The notes beneath the pieces were generated by a model, which did no database searches, was not told where the DNA came from, and saw only the letters and a list, made by a program, of their open reading frames with translations. A stretch of 64,000 bases of DNA. Origin: Nostocoides sp. (GTDB lineage Bacteria > Actinomycetota > Actinomycetes > Actinomycetales > Dermatophilaceae). The DNA lies in contig JADJVJ010000006.1 in the NCBI GenBank assembly GCA_016716625.1, positions 248,001 through 312,000 of the forward strand, written 5' to 3'. Of this stretch, positions 17,582 to 25,590 are shown in pieces (position 1 is the stretch's first letter; the number at the start of each line of letters is the position of its first letter). A program made the translations under genes and the position numbers.

Positions 17582-18820
17582 ATGCGCGTCAGACCGTATG
17601 CCGTGAGCCGCCCAGCCCTGGCCGTGCTCCTCACCGCCGTCATCGCCGGAGTCGTCGCGGGGTGCAGCGGAAGCCCGGCACGTTCCTCGTCGGCGTCCAC
17701 GTCGAGCGCCCCCGCCCCGGCAACGGGCACCCCGGCGCCCTCGGCGACGTCGACTGTGACCCCGCTGAACTGCGCCGAGACCCTCTTCGGCCAACTCACA
17801 CCCGAACAGCGCATCGGGCAGCTGCTCATGGTCGGCTTCGACACCAACGCGCCGCTGACCTCACTCGACGACGAGATCGGCACGGGCCATGTCGGCAACG
17901 TCATCTACCTCGGCGGCTGGGACGGCGCGGAGAAGGTGCGGCGAACCTCCGAGCATCTCCAGGCCCTGGTGTCCCAGGATGCGACCGGCGGAATCGGCCT
18001 GATGATCTCGGCCGACCAGGAGGGCGGCATCGTCCACCAGCTCCGCGGCAGCGGCTTCACCCAGCCCCCGACCGCCCTGGCTCAGGCGTCCATGAGGCCC
18101 GCTGCGCTCACGACGGCGGCGACGGCTTGGGCCAAGGAACTCCGGGCGGTGGGGGTCAACGTCAACCTCGCCCCGGTCACCGACACCGTCCCCGCCGACA
18201 TCGGCACGGGCAACGAACCCATCGGCAAGTGGGGGCGGCAGTACGGCGCCGACCCTGCGGTGGTGTCCCGGGCGGCGGTGGCCTTCCTCAAGGGCATGCG
18301 CGCCGGCGGGGTCGAGGGCACCGTCAAGCACTTCCCGGGGCTCGGCCGGATCCAGCGCAACACCGACTTCAACGCCACCGGGATCACCGACTCCGTGGCT
18401 ACGACCACGGACCCGCACCTGGCGCCGTTCGCCGCGGGCATCGAGGCAGGCGCCGGGCTCGTCATGGTCTCCTCGGCCCGCTATCCCAAGCTCGACGCGA
18501 AGAACGCCGCCATGTTCTCCCCGGCGATCATCGACGGTCTCCTACGAACCCAGCTCGGATTCGACGGCGTCGTCATCACCGACGACCTCAACGCGGCCGC
18601 CGCCAAGGTGCTCCCGGTCGCCGAGCGAGCGGTGAAGTATGTCGGCGCCGGTGGGGACATCCTGCTCACCGGTGCCCCCGAAGCGGCCGCCCCTATGGCG
18701 AAGGCCCTGGCCGCGGCGGCCACATCGCCGGACTTTGCCGAGAAGCTCGACGCCTCGGTGCTCCGCGTCCTCACCCTCAAGGAGCGGATGGGCCTGCTGC
18801 CCTGCTCGGCTACCCCGTGA
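17582..18820 (+). CDS. Glycoside hydrolase family 3 lipoprotein (NagZ-like beta-N-acetylhexosaminidase)
   Basis: 412 residues. The signal peptide ends in a lipobox, VVAGC, with Cys28 as lipidation site, followed by a Ser/Pro/Thr/Ala linker to about residue 60. The GH3 domain has GLMISADQEGGIVHQL, the NagZ motif KHFPGLG with its catalytic His, and the nucleophile Asp in GVVITDDLNAAA. It probably trims N-acetylglucosamine from muropeptides outside the membrane. The last 11 bases overlap the 3' end of tsaD on the opposite strand. The upstream gap carries no clear promoter. Confidence 0.88.
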   Translation: MRVRPYAVSRPALAVLLTAVIAGVVAGCSGSPARSSSASTSSAPAPATGTPAPSATSTVTPLNCAETLFGQLTPEQRIGQLLMVGFDTNAPLTSLDDEIGTGHVGNVIYLGGWDGAEKVRRTSEHLQALVSQDATGGIGLMISADQEGGIVHQLRGSGFTQPPTALAQASMRPAALTTAATAWAKELRAVGVNVNLAPVTDTVPADIGTGNEPIGKWGRQYGADPAVVSRAAVAFLKGMRAGGVEGTVKHFPGLGRIQRNTDFNATGITDSVATTTDPHLAPFAAGIEAGAGLVMVSSARYPKLDAKNAAMFSPAIIDGLLRTQLGFDGVVITDDLNAAAAKVLPVAERAVKYVGAGGDILLTGAPEAAAPMAKALAAAATSPDFAEKLDASVLRVLTLKERMGLLPCSATP

Positions 18821-19853
18821 TCTGAGTGACCGGCATCGAGGAGTCGGTGCCCAGGTCGAGCACCGACGGCGTCCGGCCGCGGCGGAGGAGTTCGGCGCCG
18901 AGTGCGGCCACCATGGCCCCGTTATCGGTGCACAGGCCCGGGCGAGGCACCCGCAGCTCGATCCCGGCGTCCTCGCAGCGACTCTGCGCCAGGGCGCGCA
19001 GCCGCGAATTGGCCGCGACGCCACCACCGATCTGCAGGTGCTCCACGCCGCGCTCCAGACAGGCCCGGACGGCCTTTCGGGTGAGCACGTCGACCACGGC
19101 CTCCTGGAACGAGGCCGCGACATCGGCCACCGGGACGGTCTCGCCGGCCTCCTCCCTGGCCTGAACCCACCGGGTGACCGCGGTCTTGAGCCCGGAGAAG
19201 GAGAAGTCGAAGCGGTGCCGCTCGAGGTCCCGTCCGGTGGTGAGTCCGCGCGGGAAGTCGATCGTCACCTGACCCTCACGGGCTGCCCGGTCGATGTGCG
19301 GGCCGCCGGGGAAGGGCAGGCCGAGCACCCGAGCCACCTTGTCGAACGCCTCCCCGGCCGCGTCGTCGATGGTCGACCCAAGGCTGGTGATCTGCTCGGT
19401 GACGTCCTCGACGAGGAGCAGCGAGGAGTGGCCTCCGGAGACGAGCAGGGCCATCGTCGGCTCGGGGAGGGGACCGTGCTCGACGATGTCGACGGCGACG
19501 TGCGACGCGAGGTGGTTCACGCCATACAGGGGCACACCGAGGGAGAGCGCGAGCCCCTTGGCTGAGGCGACTCCCACCATGAGCGCACCGGCGAGCCCCG
19601 GGCCAGCGGTCACTGCGATCGCGTCGACATCACGCAGGGTGATCCCGGCAGTGGCACAGGCCCGCTCCACGGTGGGGACGATGGCTTCGAGATGGGCCCG
19701 GCTGGCCACCTCTGGGACCACTCCGCCGAAGCGCGCGTGCTCTTCAACACTGCTCGCGATGGTGTCGGCGAGCAGCGTACTCCCCCGCACAATCCCCACT
19801 CCAGTCTCGTCACATGAGGTCTCGATGCCCAGGACGATCGGCTCACTGCCCAT
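18810..19853 (-). CDS. tsaD: tRNA N6-adenosine threonylcarbamoyltransferase TsaD
   Basis: 347 residues. Transfers the threonylcarbamoyl group to A37 of ANN-decoding tRNAs (t6A). The ASKHA start IVLGIETSCDETGVGIV, the metal ligands in HLEAI and NHLASHV, and LVSGGHSSLLLV are all present. The start overlaps the rimI stop by 11 bases; ATG 19859 is an alternative. It is the last gene of the glmS-to-tsaD operon. TsaB and TsaE, which form the working complex with TsaD, lie just upstream in the same operon. Confidence 0.96.
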   Translation of the reverse strand: MGSEPIVLGIETSCDETGVGIVRGSTLLADTIASSVEEHARFGGVVPEVASRAHLEAIVPTVERACATAGITLRDVDAIAVTAGPGLAGALMVGVASAKGLALSLGVPLYGVNHLASHVAVDIVEHGPLPEPTMALLVSGGHSSLLLVEDVTEQITSLGSTIDDAAGEAFDKVARVLGLPFPGGPHIDRAAREGQVTIDFPRGLTTGRDLERHRFDFSFSGLKTAVTRWVQAREEAGETVPVADVAASFQEAVVDVLTRKAVRACLERGVEHLQIGGGVAANSRLRALAQSRCEDAGIELRVPRPGLCTDNGAMVAALGAELLRRGRTPSVLDLGTDSSMPVTQITG

Positions 19854-20319
19854 GAGCATCCTTGCCGGACAGCGTCTTTCGCATAACGATGGCGTCGACG
19901 TCACCGGGTTGGTAGTAGCGGCGCCGCACCGAGAGTTCGACGAACCCCGCCGACTCGTAGAGCCGGCGTGCCGCCGTGTTGTCGCAGCGGACTTCGAGAA
20001 GCAGGTAGGCCGCGCCACGCTCGCGGGCGCGCTCGGCAAGCTCGGCGAGCAACCAGCCACCCAGGCCCTGCCCGCGAGCCTGTGGAAGGACCGCGACGGT
20101 CATCACGTCGGCGACCTCGCCGGCGTGGTCCAGCCCGGCGTACCCGAGGATGCGCTCGCCCTCGACGGCCGCCACATAGTCCCGGCGGGGCCGTCCGGCG
20201 AGTTCGGCCCACCACGCGGGTTCGGACCAGGCGTCGGTGGCGAAGAGCTCCTCCTCGGCGCGGGCGAGGTCGGCCAGATCGCTCCAGTGCACCTCGCGCA
20301 GGTGTCGTGTACTTGTCAT
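19843..20319 (-). CDS. rimI: Ribosomal-protein-alanine N-acetyltransferase RimI (GNAT)
   Basis: 158 residues. The GNAT core has VADVMTVAVLPQARGQGLGGWLLAEL (acetyl-CoA pyrophosphate loop QARGQGLG) and the C-terminal ARRLYESAGFVELSVRRRYY. RimI acetylates the N-terminus of ribosomal protein S18 and related proteins. It sits between tsaB and tsaD, the usual actinobacterial arrangement, overlapping tsaB by 4 bases. Confidence 0.93.
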   Translation of the reverse strand: MTSTRHLREVHWSDLADLARAEEELFATDAWSEPAWWAELAGRPRRDYVAAVEGERILGYAGLDHAGEVADVMTVAVLPQARGQGLGGWLLAELAERARERGAAYLLLEVRCDNTAARRLYESAGFVELSVRRRYYQPGDVDAIVMRKTLSGKDAHGQ

Positions 20320-20990
20320 CGGCTCATCCGCTCCGCGGTGGTGAGGGCATCCGGCCGCCGTAGATAGCGGGCCTGGACCGGCAGCGCTTTCCCCGAGGCC
20401 AGCCCTTGGCGGACCAGGGCGATGACTGCGGCGGCATCGACATCCAGCACCGGTTGGCCGTCCGCGTCGTGGACGGGGTCCCCGAACGCCGCGGGATAGA
20501 GCAGGGCGGCCCGTCCGGCCACTGGGAGCGAGCGGGCCTCCTCGGGAAGGTCGGCGGGCAGTGCGACCGCGGGCTCGGTGAGCGGGTCGACCAGGCCCGG
20601 CGCCACGGCATACCGGGCCCAGTAGGTCTCCCGCCGCCGAGCATCGGTGGCGACGAGAACTTCCCCGGTGTGGTGTTCGGCCACCTGGAGAGCCAACGCG
20701 TCGAGGCTACCGATGCCGTGGACGGGGATACCCAAGGCCAGGCCCATGGTCACCGCCGTGGCCAGACCCACCCGAAGCCCGGTGAACGGCCCCGGACCGA
20801 CCCCGACGGCGATCGCGCAGAGGTCGGCTGGGGCGGCCGCGGCCTCGGCAAGCACGGCAGCGATGGTCGGGGCGAGGTGTTCGGTGTGCCCGCGCGGGTC
20901 GAGAACCGCACGGCTCACGGCGAGGCCGCATCCGTCGCTCACGGCGGCGGAGATCGCCGAGGTGGAGGTGTCGATACCGAGGATCAGCAC
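20316..20990 (-). CDS. tsaB: t6A synthesis scaffold protein TsaB
   Basis: 224 residues. A degenerate paralogue of TsaD that holds the t6A complex together. The N-terminal ASKHA strand LILGIDTSTSAISAAV and GVGPGPFTGLRVGLATA are characteristic. Overlaps tsaE by 7 bases and rimI by 4, so translation is coupled through the operon. Confidence 0.95.
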   Translation of the reverse strand: MLILGIDTSTSAISAAVSDGCGLAVSRAVLDPRGHTEHLAPTIAAVLAEAAAAPADLCAIAVGVGPGPFTGLRVGLATAVTMGLALGIPVHGIGSLDALALQVAEHHTGEVLVATDARRRETYWARYAVAPGLVDPLTEPAVALPADLPEEARSLPVAGRAALLYPAAFGDPVHDADGQPVLDVDAAAVIALVRQGLASGKALPVQARYLRRPDALTTAERMSR

Positions 20991-21481
20991 GGCTCACCCC
21001 CGAGAGCCAGCACGGTAGCCGCGACCTCGTCGGCCCGAGCCGGGTCCAGGTGCAGGCTCAACACCGCGGTCCGCGCCTCGGTGGCGGCATCGACGGTGAG
21101 GGTCACCCCGAGCCGCTCCTCGCTCAGCCGGTCGGCGAGGCCGCTGCCCCACTCGACGACGGTGACGCTCTGCGCGACCTCGGCGTCGAGGTCGAGGTCG
21201 TCGAGTTCGAGGGCACCGGCAAGCCGATAGGCGTCGACGTGGATGAGCGCAAGCCCAGCGGGCAGCCTCGGCGGGTAGGTCCGGGCGATGACAAACGTCG
21301 GCGAGGTCACCGGGCCCCGTACCCCCAGGCCCTCACCCAGCCCCTGGGTGAAGGTCGTCTTGCCCGCCCCGAGATCCCCGCTGAGGACCAGGACATCTCC
21401 CGGGTGCAGCGACCGGGCGAGGGCGACGCCCAGGGAGTGGGTGTCCTGCGCGCGCGGCAGGAGGATGCGCACCGTCCTCAT
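20984..21481 (-). CDS. tsaE: t6A synthesis ATPase TsaE
   Basis: 165 residues. Small P-loop ATPase that drives the TsaB-TsaD cycle. Walker A GDLGAGKTTFTQGL and the following GPVTSPTFVIARTY are diagnostic, and VDAYRLAG is the conserved aspartate segment. The start overlaps the stop of the upstream alpha/beta hydrolase by 4 bases. Confidence 0.95.
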   Translation of the reverse strand: MRTVRILLPRAQDTHSLGVALARSLHPGDVLVLSGDLGAGKTTFTQGLGEGLGVRGPVTSPTFVIARTYPPRLPAGLALIHVDAYRLAGALELDDLDLDAEVAQSVTVVEWGSGLADRLSEERLGVTLTVDAATEARTAVLSLHLDPARADEVAATVLALGGEPC

Positions 21482-22593
21482 GAGGCGGTGGTGCTCCGGG
21501 AACGGCTGCGGCTGCCCCGGGCCCGGGCGCCGAGATCGGTGATCGTCCGGGTGACCCGCGGCTTACGGGAGACCGCGACGCCCTCCTCCTCGGCCCGCTG
21601 AGCCCGGGCGATGAGCATGAGGATCTGCTGGCTCACGATCTGCGGGTGCTCGAGCATGATGACGTGACCGCCGTCCTCGATGAGGACATGCTCGGCCCCG
21701 GGAAGCCGCCGGACGAGCTCCTCGGAGTGCTCCGGGGGGGTGATCAGGTCGCCGGTGCCGTTGACCACGAGCGTCTCGATCCCGCTGTAGGCCGTGAGGC
21801 CGTGGGTCTGGTCGTGGGCCTCGAGCGAGGGCAGGAACGCCGCAATGACTTCGAACGGGGTGGAGAAGAACTGCTCCGCAACAAAGCTGACGAGGTCGGT
21901 GGTGACCGGAGAGTCGAAGGCCCACTTGCGGATGAGGGCGTCCTGGACGCCGGAGCCCATTCGACGGAGCTGCTTGATGGCCCCGGCATGGCGGCCCAGC
22001 CGGGTGAGCACCCCCGGCCCGACCGAGTTGACGATGCGCGCGAACCCGGGGCCGAGGCCGAGCTCGGTCATCGGGACGCTCCCGCCGGGACTCGTCGCAA
22101 TGAACGCCGCGGCGAGCACCCGGTCGTGGACGATGTCGGGGTGGACCGCGGCATAGGACATGAGGGTCATCCCGCCCATGGAGTGCCCGACGAGCACGAT
22201 GGGACCCGTCGGGCAGGTCGCCTCGATGACCCGGTGGAGGTCCTCACCGAGCTGCTCGACGGTGCAGTGCTCCAGCGGCGACGGGCCCGACTTGCCGTGC
22301 GAGCGCTGGTCGTAGGTGACCACCCGGAACCCGGAGTGGATGAGCGAGCGCCGTTGCAGCACCCAGCACTGGCTTGACAACGTGAAACCGTGGACTAGGA
22401 CCACGGTGGGCTCGGCCGACGGACCCGCTGGGCCCTTGCGGCCGCTCCGGGAACGGCTCGCCGGAGCGTCGATCTCGACATGAAGGACGACTCCATCGTC
22501 CGCGGTGAGCATCCTGATCTCGTCCGAGGTGTGCCCCCACAGATCGGGAGTGTCCTTGGCAGAACCCCTGCGCAGCAACGGAATCCGGGCCAT
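21478..22593 (-). CDS. Alpha/beta hydrolase
   Basis: 371 residues. The oxyanion strand VVLVHGFTLSSQCWVL, nucleophile elbow GHSMGGMTLMS (Ser), acid in the NGTGDLITPP segment and catalytic His in DGGHVIMLEHP give a complete triad. The family is usually annotated as lipase/esterase; the substrate is unknown. The C-terminal 40 residues are Arg/Ser-rich and probably disordered. It is wedged between alr and tsaE in the operon (1-base and 4-base overlaps), a position conserved in many actinobacteria, which hints at a cell-envelope role. Confidence 0.85.
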   Translation of the reverse strand: MARIPLLRRGSAKDTPDLWGHTSDEIRMLTADDGVVLHVEIDAPASRSRSGRKGPAGPSAEPTVVLVHGFTLSSQCWVLQRRSLIHSGFRVVTYDQRSHGKSGPSPLEHCTVEQLGEDLHRVIEATCPTGPIVLVGHSMGGMTLMSYAAVHPDIVHDRVLAAAFIATSPGGSVPMTELGLGPGFARIVNSVGPGVLTRLGRHAGAIKQLRRMGSGVQDALIRKWAFDSPVTTDLVSFVAEQFFSTPFEVIAAFLPSLEAHDQTHGLTAYSGIETLVVNGTGDLITPPEHSEELVRRLPGAEHVLIEDGGHVIMLEHPQIVSQQILMLIARAQRAEEEGVAVSRKPRVTRTITDLGARARGSRSRSRSTTAS

Positions 22594-23762
22594 CAGTGCT
22601 CACCTCCCAGATGCACGCGAGGAAGCCGAGGCCCCATCCGGGTGATGATCTCGTAGTTGATCGTCCCGGTCGCGGCGGCCCAGTCCTGGGCGGTGGGGGC
22701 GCCCTGACGAGCCGACCCGAGGATGAGGACCTCATCGCCGGCGGCACCGGTGAAGTCGGGGCCGAGATCGAGGACGAACTGGTCCATGCACACCCGCCCG
22801 GCGACGGTGAACCGTCGACCGTGGAGAGTCACCGGACCGACGCGGCCCGCTGCGCGCGGTATGCCGTCGGCGTAGCCCACCGGGACGAGCCCGAGGATGG
22901 TGTCCGAGGCCGTGGTGTGCTCGTGGCCGTAGCTCACTCCCTGCCCGGCCGCCGCTCGTTTGACCAGGGTGAGCCGCGCGGTGACCGACATGGCCTCACG
23001 GAGCCCGAAGTGCTCCGGCCCACCGAGGTCAGGAACCGGAGAGAGCCCGTACACGGCGAGGCCGGGGCGGACCAGGTCGAGGTGCGCGCCGGGGTTGGTC
23101 AGGGTGGCCGCCGAGTTGGCCAAGTGCCGCCGGAATCCGGTGACCCCGGCCCGCTCGAGCTCGGCGCACGCGTGCCCGAAACGCTCCTGCTGGGCCCGCA
23201 CTGTCGGGTGCTCCGGGGCGTCCGCCCAAGCGAAATGCGACCAGGCCCCGTCGACCCGGATCACGCCCTCGGCCTGGGCCGCGGCCGCCGCCGCGACCAG
23301 ATCGCTCCAGCCCTGAGCGAGCGCGCCACCGCGACCGAGCCCGGTGTCGCACTTGAGGTGGACCTCGACCGCTCGACCGCGCTCCCGGGCCGCTGCGACG
23401 ATCTCGGACAACATCTGCGGGCTGCCGACGGTCAGCGTGACCTCGGCGTCGATGGCCGCCCCGAGGTCGGCGCCAGGTGGGTAGATCCAGGTGAGGATGG
23501 GGCCGGTGACGCCGGATGCCCGCAGCGCGAGCGCCTCGCTGAGTTGGGCGCAGCCGAGCCAGGTGGCCCCGCCGGCTCGCGCGGCCCGGGCTGCCGGGAC
23601 GAGCCCGTGTCCGTAGGCGTCGGCCTTGACGATGGCCATGACCTCGGCTCCCGGCGCGTGCGCCGCCAGGGCACGGACGTTGTCGGCGATGGCCCGCAGG
23701 TCAATGGTGACCCAGGCGGAGGCACCGGCCGGGGGCAACGTCGAAGAGGAGTGGATGGCCAT
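22593..23762 (-). CDS. alr: Alanine racemase
   Basis: 389 residues. PLP enzyme that makes D-alanine for peptidoglycan. The PLP lysine sits in VMAIVKADAYGHGLVP, and the C-terminal domain has the catalytic Tyr region (GVSYGHEHTT) and CMDQFVLDLG. ATG 23762 gives MAIHSSSTLPPAGASAWVTIDLRAI. It follows nnr by 26 bases and overlaps the hydrolase gene by one base. Confidence 0.95.
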   Translation of the reverse strand: MAIHSSSTLPPAGASAWVTIDLRAIADNVRALAAHAPGAEVMAIVKADAYGHGLVPAARAARAGGATWLGCAQLSEALALRASGVTGPILTWIYPPGADLGAAIDAEVTLTVGSPQMLSEIVAAARERGRAVEVHLKCDTGLGRGGALAQGWSDLVAAAAAAQAEGVIRVDGAWSHFAWADAPEHPTVRAQQERFGHACAELERAGVTGFRRHLANSAATLTNPGAHLDLVRPGLAVYGLSPVPDLGGPEHFGLREAMSVTARLTLVKRAAAGQGVSYGHEHTTASDTILGLVPVGYADGIPRAAGRVGPVTLHGRRFTVAGRVCMDQFVLDLGPDFTGAAGDEVLILGSARQGAPTAQDWAAATGTINYEIITRMGPRLPRVHLGGEH

Positions 23763-23788
23763 GGAGGTTTCAGTCTAGATCGCCGAGC

Positions 23789-25237
23789 TCAGCGGCGGAG
23801 GAGGGCCGCCACGGTCTGCGGTATGGCGTGGGCCACCGCGAGCGCGCGCACCGGCCCACCGGGGTTGGCCCGTTCGGCCGCGACTCCGTGGACCATGGCC
23901 CCCAGCGCGCCCGCCTGAGTCGGGGGTAGTCCCGAGGCGAGCAAGGCCCCGATCAGCCCGGCGAGAACGTCCCCGGCACCTGCGGTGGCAAGCCACGGCG
24001 GCGCATCCGCCTGGCTGGTGACGGCGAGGTCGGGGTCAGCGCTCAGCACGAGGGTTGTGGATCCCTTGAGCAGGACGTCGGCGTGGGTTCGGTCGGCCAG
24101 CTCACGCGCGGCGCCGAGCGGATCGCTCTCCACCTCCGCTCGGCTCACCCCCGGCTCCGAGCCTGACCGCAGCCGGGTGAGCAGCCGGGCGCACTCCCCG
24201 GCATGGGGGGTGAGCAGCGTCGGGAAGGCGCGGGGAGGCTGGAGAAGGTCCAGAGCCCCGGCATCGACAACGACCGGCAGATCACTCGCCAGCGCCTCGC
24301 GGGCCGCCGCGACCTGGGCCTGGTCGGCCGGGTCGGTGGACTCGGCGTCGAGCCCAGGGCCGACCACCCAGGCCTGGACCCGGCCGGGCACGGTCACCGC
24401 CTCCGGAGCGGCCGAGCGGACCAGCGCGGTGGGCGCCGCCGGCCCGACGTAACGCACCATCCCGACGCCGGCCTCGAGGGCCGCCGTCACCGTGAGCGCA
24501 GCGGCGCCGGGATAGCTCTGGCTGCCCGCGACGACCCCGAGCACCCCCCTGGAGTACTTGTCGTCCCGGGGACCGGGCACCGGCCACATCCAGGCGAGGT
24601 CGTCCCTGGTCAGGCGCCGGACGGCCGCGGGCGCCGAGACCGAGAGCCCGATGTCGACGACGGTGATGAGCCCGCACGCGACCTCGGTCGCCGGCAGCAG
24701 ATGCACCGGCTTGAGCACCGAGAAGGTCACCGTCTCGTCGGCGAAGACCCCGACCGGGTCGAGCACCCGCCCCGCCGGGTCCTGGCCCGAGGGCAGGTCC
24801 ACCGCAAGGACGTATGCCGTGTCCGGCATCGCGTCCACCCAGCCCCGGGCGACGTCGGGAACCCCCACTCGACCGCCGATGCCGACCACGCCATCGAGGA
24901 CCAGATCGGCCTCGGCAAGCACCTCGGTCCCGACCCCGAGGTGGACACCGGCCGCCCTCGCCGCAGCGAACGCCCCGGGGTGCACGGTTTCGGTGTGTAG
25001 TGCGGCCGCCCACACACCTCGCGTGGCCAGCCGCGCCACGGCATACAGGGCATCGGCGCCGTTGTTGCCCGGTCCGACCAGGGCGACCACCCGCTGGCCG
25101 TCGCGATCCCGCAGCCGGGCCTCGGCGACGGCGGCGAGGCCGCGCACCGCCCGGTCCATGAGTTCCCCCTCGGGCAGGGTGGCCATGAGAGCCCTCTCGG
25201 CGGCATAGACCTCCGCGACAGACCAGGCCTGGATCAT
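23789..25237 (-). CDS. nnr: Bifunctional NAD(P)H-hydrate repair enzyme (epimerase + ADP-dependent dehydratase)
   Basis: 482 residues. Repairs damaged, hydrated NADH and NADPH. The N-terminal YjeF epimerase domain (about 1-205) has VGPGNNGADALYAVARL; the second Gly usually found after GNNG is Ala here. The C-terminal kinase-fold dehydratase (about 215-482) has GSQSYPGAAALTVTAAL, LLTPHAGECARLL and the catalytic ATAGAGDVLAGLIGALL. ATG 25237 overlaps the acpS stop by 4 bases; longer in-frame reading upstream lies inside acpS and glmS and is not real. Confidence 0.93.
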   Translation of the reverse strand: MIQAWSVAEVYAAERALMATLPEGELMDRAVRGLAAVAEARLRDRDGQRVVALVGPGNNGADALYAVARLATRGVWAAALHTETVHPGAFAAARAAGVHLGVGTEVLAEADLVLDGVVGIGGRVGVPDVARGWVDAMPDTAYVLAVDLPSGQDPAGRVLDPVGVFADETVTFSVLKPVHLLPATEVACGLITVVDIGLSVSAPAAVRRLTRDDLAWMWPVPGPRDDKYSRGVLGVVAGSQSYPGAAALTVTAALEAGVGMVRYVGPAAPTALVRSAAPEAVTVPGRVQAWVVGPGLDAESTDPADQAQVAAAREALASDLPVVVDAGALDLLQPPRAFPTLLTPHAGECARLLTRLRSGSEPGVSRAEVESDPLGAARELADRTHADVLLKGSTTLVLSADPDLAVTSQADAPPWLATAGAGDVLAGLIGALLASGLPPTQAGALGAMVHGVAAERANPGGPVRALAVAHAIPQTVAALLRR

Positions 25238-25590
25238 GGCCCGCCCTCGATGACGGCGACGGCGCTGGCGATCCCGGCGTCGTGTGACAGGGAGAGATGG
25301 ACGTGGACGACCCCGAGGCCCGCCAGGGCTGCGGCGACCGTGCCGCGGGCCTCGATGTGCGGGCGGCCGTCCTGCCCCCGGTGGATCTCGCAGTCCTGCC
25401 AGGACAGCCCCGCGGGTGCGCCCATGGCCTTGGCCAGGGCCTCCTTCGCCGCGAACCGGGCGGCCCGGGAGTTCAGCGGAAGTTCGCGTTCGCTCGGCGT
25501 GAAGAGCCGTTCGATGAGGCGGGGGGTGCGCTTGAGCGTCTCGCCGAAGCGAGCCACATCGACGACGTCGATCCCGACCCCGATGATCAC
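25234..25590 (-). CDS. acpS: Holo-[acyl-carrier-protein] synthase
   Basis: 118 residues. Transfers 4'-phosphopantetheine from CoA to acyl carrier protein. The start IIGVGIDVVDVARF carries the magnesium-binding Asp, and FAAKEALAKAMG the Glu/Lys motif; HVHLSLSHDAGIASAVAV ends the fold. Four-base overlaps with both glmS and nnr. Confidence 0.96.
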   Translation of the reverse strand: MIIGVGIDVVDVARFGETLKRTPRLIERLFTPSERELPLNSRAARFAAKEALAKAMGAPAGLSWQDCEIHRGQDGRPHIEARGTVAAALAGLGVVHVHLSLSHDAGIASAVAVIEGGP